This document shows positions 4,752-6,816 of a stretch of 6,816 nucleotides of DNA, piece after piece (the first letter of the stretch is position 1; each line of letters begins with the position of its first letter). The DNA lies in assembly GCA_002325785.1 (NCBI GenBank), contig DCSU01000118.1:1-6816 (forward strand). Direction: 5' to 3'. Below the pieces are notes generated by a model. That model saw only the letters and a program-made list of their open reading frames with translations, did no database searches and was not told where the DNA came from. Origin of the DNA: Bacteroidales bacterium UBA1458 (GTDB lineage: Bacteria > Bacteroidota > Bacteroidia > Bacteroidales > VadinHA17). The translations under genes were made by a program, and so were the position numbers.

Positions 4752-5963
4752 ATGCTTAAAGGCAGGAAAATACTGCTTGGAGTTACCGGGGGTATTGCAG
4801 CTTACAAGGCTGCAACTATCATCCGGTTGCTTGTTAAGGAGGGGGCCGAAGTTAAGGTGGTCATGACGCACCTGGCAAAAGAGTTCATCACCCCGCTTAC
4901 CATGGCCACTCTCTCCAAAAACCCTGTATTGGTTGAGTTTTTTGATCCGGAAGACGGCAGATGGAACAGCCACATTGATCTCGGCATGTGGGCTGATATC
5001 CTTTTAATAGCACCTGCCACGGCTAACACCATGGGCAAGATGGCTGCGGGCATCGCTGACAACCTTCTGCTTACTACATATCTCTCAGCGCGATGCCCGG
5101 TATTTCTGGCCCCTGCCATGGATCTTGACATGCTTGCCCACCCTGCCACGGTCCGGAATATTGAGACACTGAAATCATTTGGCAATCATATTATCGACCC
5201 TGACACCGGGGAACTTGCCAGCGGCCTGGAAGGAAAGGGGCGGATGGCAGAACCCGAAGCAATCGTTGCGGAGCTGAAGCAGTTCCTCTCAAAAAAAAAA
5301 ATAGCTGAACTGCCCCTCCAGGGCAGGCGGATCTTTATCAATGCCGGCCCCACCGTTGAACCTATCGATCCTGTCCGTTTTATCAGCAACCACTCATCTG
5401 GCCGCATGGGTATAGCCCTTGCCGATGAGGCTGCCAGGCTCGGTGCTGCCGTAACACTGGTTCTTGGTCCCGTGGCAATCAGGCCGGCAGAAAATGATAT
5501 TACCATTGTGGCCGTAAAAACTGCCGCGGAGATGAAGGAGGCTTCCGTAAAGGCTTTTCAGGAGTGCGATATCGGGATTCTTGCTGCGGCCGTTGCGGAC
5601 TTCACTCCCGAAACAACCTCAGAGACGAAGATAAAAAGGGGGAAAGGGAATAAGGTAATTAAACTCAGGCCTACTGAAGACATAGCTGCTTACCTCGGGT
5701 CAGTCAAGAAGAAGGGTCAGCTGCTTGCAGGGTTTGCCCTCGAAACGGATAATGAAATTTCAAACGCCCGCGGCAAGCTTCAGAAGAAGAACCTCGACCT
5801 GATCATACTCAATTCCCTCAGGGATGAAGGCGCCGGTTTCGGCCATGAAACCAACAGGATTACGATCATTGACTGTAACAATAATATTGATACATTTGAG
5901 TTGAAATCTAAAGGCGAGGTCGCCTCAGATATATTGAAGAAGATCATCTCACTTACACGCTGA
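4752..5963 (+). CDS. coaBC: Bifunctional phosphopantothenoylcysteine decarboxylase / phosphopantothenate-cysteine ligase
   Basis: 403 aa, the normal size of the fused CoaBC (Dfp) flavoprotein, which makes 4'-phosphopantetheine from phosphopantothenate and cysteine in the cytoplasm (steps two and three of CoA synthesis). The CoaC domain (1-178) has the FMN-binding GVTGGIAAYKA (10-20), catalytic His74 in NSHIDLG, APATANTMGKMAAG (87-100), PAMDLDM (121-127) and the lid ASGLEGKGRM (156-165). The CoaB domain (188-403) has INAGPTVEPIDPVRFISN (196-213), Asn213 in NHSSGRMG (the residue that stabilises the acyl-nucleotide intermediate in E. coli), AAAVADF (278-284) and the KIKR lysine motif (293-296). 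Two CoaC positions differ from E. coli: Asn125 is Asp124 here, and Cys158 is Ser157. The domains are joined by residues 179-187, whose SKKK is encoded by an uninterrupted run of 11 A. The gene sits 9 bases after rpoZ and 6 bases before the DUF4835 gene. Confidence 0.96.
   Translation: MLKGRKILLGVTGGIAAYKAATIIRLLVKEGAEVKVVMTHLAKEFITPLTMATLSKNPVLVEFFDPEDGRWNSHIDLGMWADILLIAPATANTMGKMAAGIADNLLLTTYLSARCPVFLAPAMDLDMLAHPATVRNIETLKSFGNHIIDPDTGELASGLEGKGRMAEPEAIVAELKQFLSKKKIAELPLQGRRIFINAGPTVEPIDPVRFISNHSSGRMGIALADEAARLGAAVTLVLGPVAIRPAENDITIVAVKTAAEMKEASVKAFQECDIGILAAAVADFTPETTSETKIKRGKGNKVIKLRPTEDIAAYLGSVKKKGQLLAGFALETDNEISNARGKLQKKNLDLIILNSLRDEGAGFGHETNRITIIDCNNNIDTFELKSKGEVASDILKKIISLTR
5291..5301 (+). 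repeat. A11 homopolymer inside coaBC at the domain hinge
   Basis: Eleven consecutive A residues encode the end of Ser180, Lys181-183 and the first base of Ile184. It is the longest homopolymer in the window. With one A fewer the next codon becomes TAG; with one A more the reading becomes AAT AGC TGA. Either slip therefore ends translation directly after the CoaC domain. Confidence 0.95.
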
Positions 5964-5969
5964 CCCTGC

Positions 5970-6816
5970 ATGAGTCAATCAATTAAAAGCAGACTGATTC
6001 TTACGGCCGCACTGCTGCTCTTCAGCTCAGCCGTGGCCATGACGCAGGAACTGTACTGCAACGTGCAGGTCTCGGCACAGAAGATCCAGGGATCGAACCG
6101 TGAGGTCTTTCAGAACATGCAACGCGATATCTATGAGTTCATGAACAGCATGGTCTGGACTGACAACCTCCTGAGCTTTCAGGAGAGGATTGAGTGCAAC
6201 CTGCTGATCAACCTTGATGAACAGCTCTCGGCTGATGAGTTTCGCGGTACCATACAGGCCCAACTCAGCAGGCCGGTTTATAACACCACCTACGAATCAA
6301 CTGTTCTGAACTTTGTTGACAATAACTTCCAGTTCCGGTATGTTGAATTTCAGCCTCTTGAGTTCAATCCTAACAGCCATACCAGCAACCTTGTTTCGGT
6401 GCTGGCTTATTACGCATACCTCTTTATAGGGATTGATTTCGATACCTATTCACAGGGTGGAGGCACACCCTACTTCCAGATAGCCGAAAAGATTGTAACC
6501 AACGCCCAGAATGCACCTGAGTCCGGATGGAAGCCCTATGACGGATCAAGGAACAGAAACCGTTACTGGCTCGTCAAGAATATCCTTGACAATGAATATT
6601 CAGGCGTCAGACAGTTTATCTACCTTTATCATCTTAAGGGGCTTGACCGGATGGAGTCAGACATGACCCAGGCAAGAACAGAGATCTATGAGAGCCTGCG
6701 CAGGCTGCAGGAGGTCTACCGCCGCCGTCCTGACCCGTTCATGTATTTTATGACGGTCATCATTGATGCGAAGGCTGATGAGATGGTCAATATCTTTTCA
6801 CAGGGATTCCCCGAGG
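5970..6816 (+). CDS. DUF4835-family secreted protein, N-terminal part (cut by window edge)
   Basis: 282 codons are open from the ATG at 5970-5972 to the window edge with no stop. Residues 1-25 form a signal peptide (basic SIKSR, then a hydrophobic core ending near AVAMTQ). The mature start ELYCNVQVSAQKIQGSNREV (27-46), followed by an EFMNSMVWT segment and ERIECNLLI (72-80), matches the DUF4835 family as I recall it, including two cysteines (Cys30 and Cys76) that could pair in the periplasm. Further on are VSVLAYYAYLFIGIDFDTYS (about 142-161) and an RNRYWLVKNILDN segment, also typical. The family normally has about 290-310 residues, so only the end is missing. It follows coaBC after 6 bases, the order usual in Bacteroidota, where recN often comes next. 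Function is not established from sequence; some annotations, as I recall, link the family to type IX secretion (PorD), which I treat as unverified. Confidence 0.88.
   Translation, partial: MSQSIKSRLILTAALLLFSSAVAMTQELYCNVQVSAQKIQGSNREVFQNMQRDIYEFMNSMVWTDNLLSFQERIECNLLINLDEQLSADEFRGTIQAQLSRPVYNTTYESTVLNFVDNNFQFRYVEFQPLEFNPNSHTSNLVSVLAYYAYLFIGIDFDTYSQGGGTPYFQIAEKIVTNAQNAPESGWKPYDGSRNRNRYWLVKNILDNEYSGVRQFIYLYHLKGLDRMESDMTQARTEIYESLRRLQEVYRRRPDPFMYFMTVIIDAKADEMVNIFSQGFPE

Noticed and set aside
4425..4973. Minus-strand open frame of 182 codons across rpoZ and the start of coaBC
   Set aside because: It spans two well-supported genes and their junction on the other strand. The Leu-rich run in the middle is only the complement of the GAG/AAG-rich 3' end of rpoZ.
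6027..6263. Minus-strand open frame of 78 codons in the DUF4835 gene
   Set aside because: The plus strand is open for 282 codons with a signal peptide and family motifs, so this is an antisense shadow.

Overview
The window looks like chromosomal DNA from a member of the Bacteroidota, most likely class Bacteroidia and possibly an uncultured or environmental lineage. Supporting signs are two DUF4252-family secreted proteins next to an ECF sigma factor, the Bacteroidota-type short omega subunit, the gene order bamD - rpoZ - coaBC - DUF4835, promoter elements of the Bacteroidota type (TTG / TAnnTTTG), and mostly A-rich rather than strong Shine-Dalgarno leaders. Base composition is balanced and even. 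I see no insertion sequence, phage gene, CRISPR array, tRNA or rRNA.

Layout. Positions 1-1990 (minus strand) hold a cassette transcribed from right to left: a small secreted DUF4252 protein, an ECF sigma factor, an overlapping single-pass membrane protein that is probably its anti-sigma factor, and a second DUF4252 paralogue cut by the window edge. Positions 2080-2109 are a strong intrinsic terminator for the next minus-strand gene. Positions 2137-3381 (minus) encode a PLP-dependent alpha-oxoamine synthase with a GTG start. Positions 3382-3572 are a 191-bp divergent intergenic region with promoter elements facing both ways, a tandem 10-bp repeat and an 18-bp inverted repeat. Positions 3573-6816 (plus) are a tight operon: bamD, rpoZ, coaBC and the start of a DUF4835 protein, with gaps of only 15, 9 and 6 bases.

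How it works together. The right-hand operon is housekeeping: outer-membrane protein assembly, an RNA polymerase subunit, coenzyme A synthesis, and a secreted envelope protein. The left-hand cassette looks like a small envelope-signalling unit in which a membrane anti-sigma factor holds the sigma factor. The two DUF4252 proteins flanking it are plausible envelope effectors or sensors, but their function is unknown. The oxoamine synthase stands alone between the two and may make a sphingolipid-type long-chain base or an aminoketone.

Most notable points: an 11-A tract exactly at the hinge between the CoaC and CoaB domains, where a slip of one base in either direction gives an immediate stop; replacement of two CoaC active-site residues known from E. 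coli (Cys to Ser, Asn to Asp); and the sigma/anti-sigma pair sandwiched between DUF4252 paralogues. No whole system that I would call unprecedented is visible.
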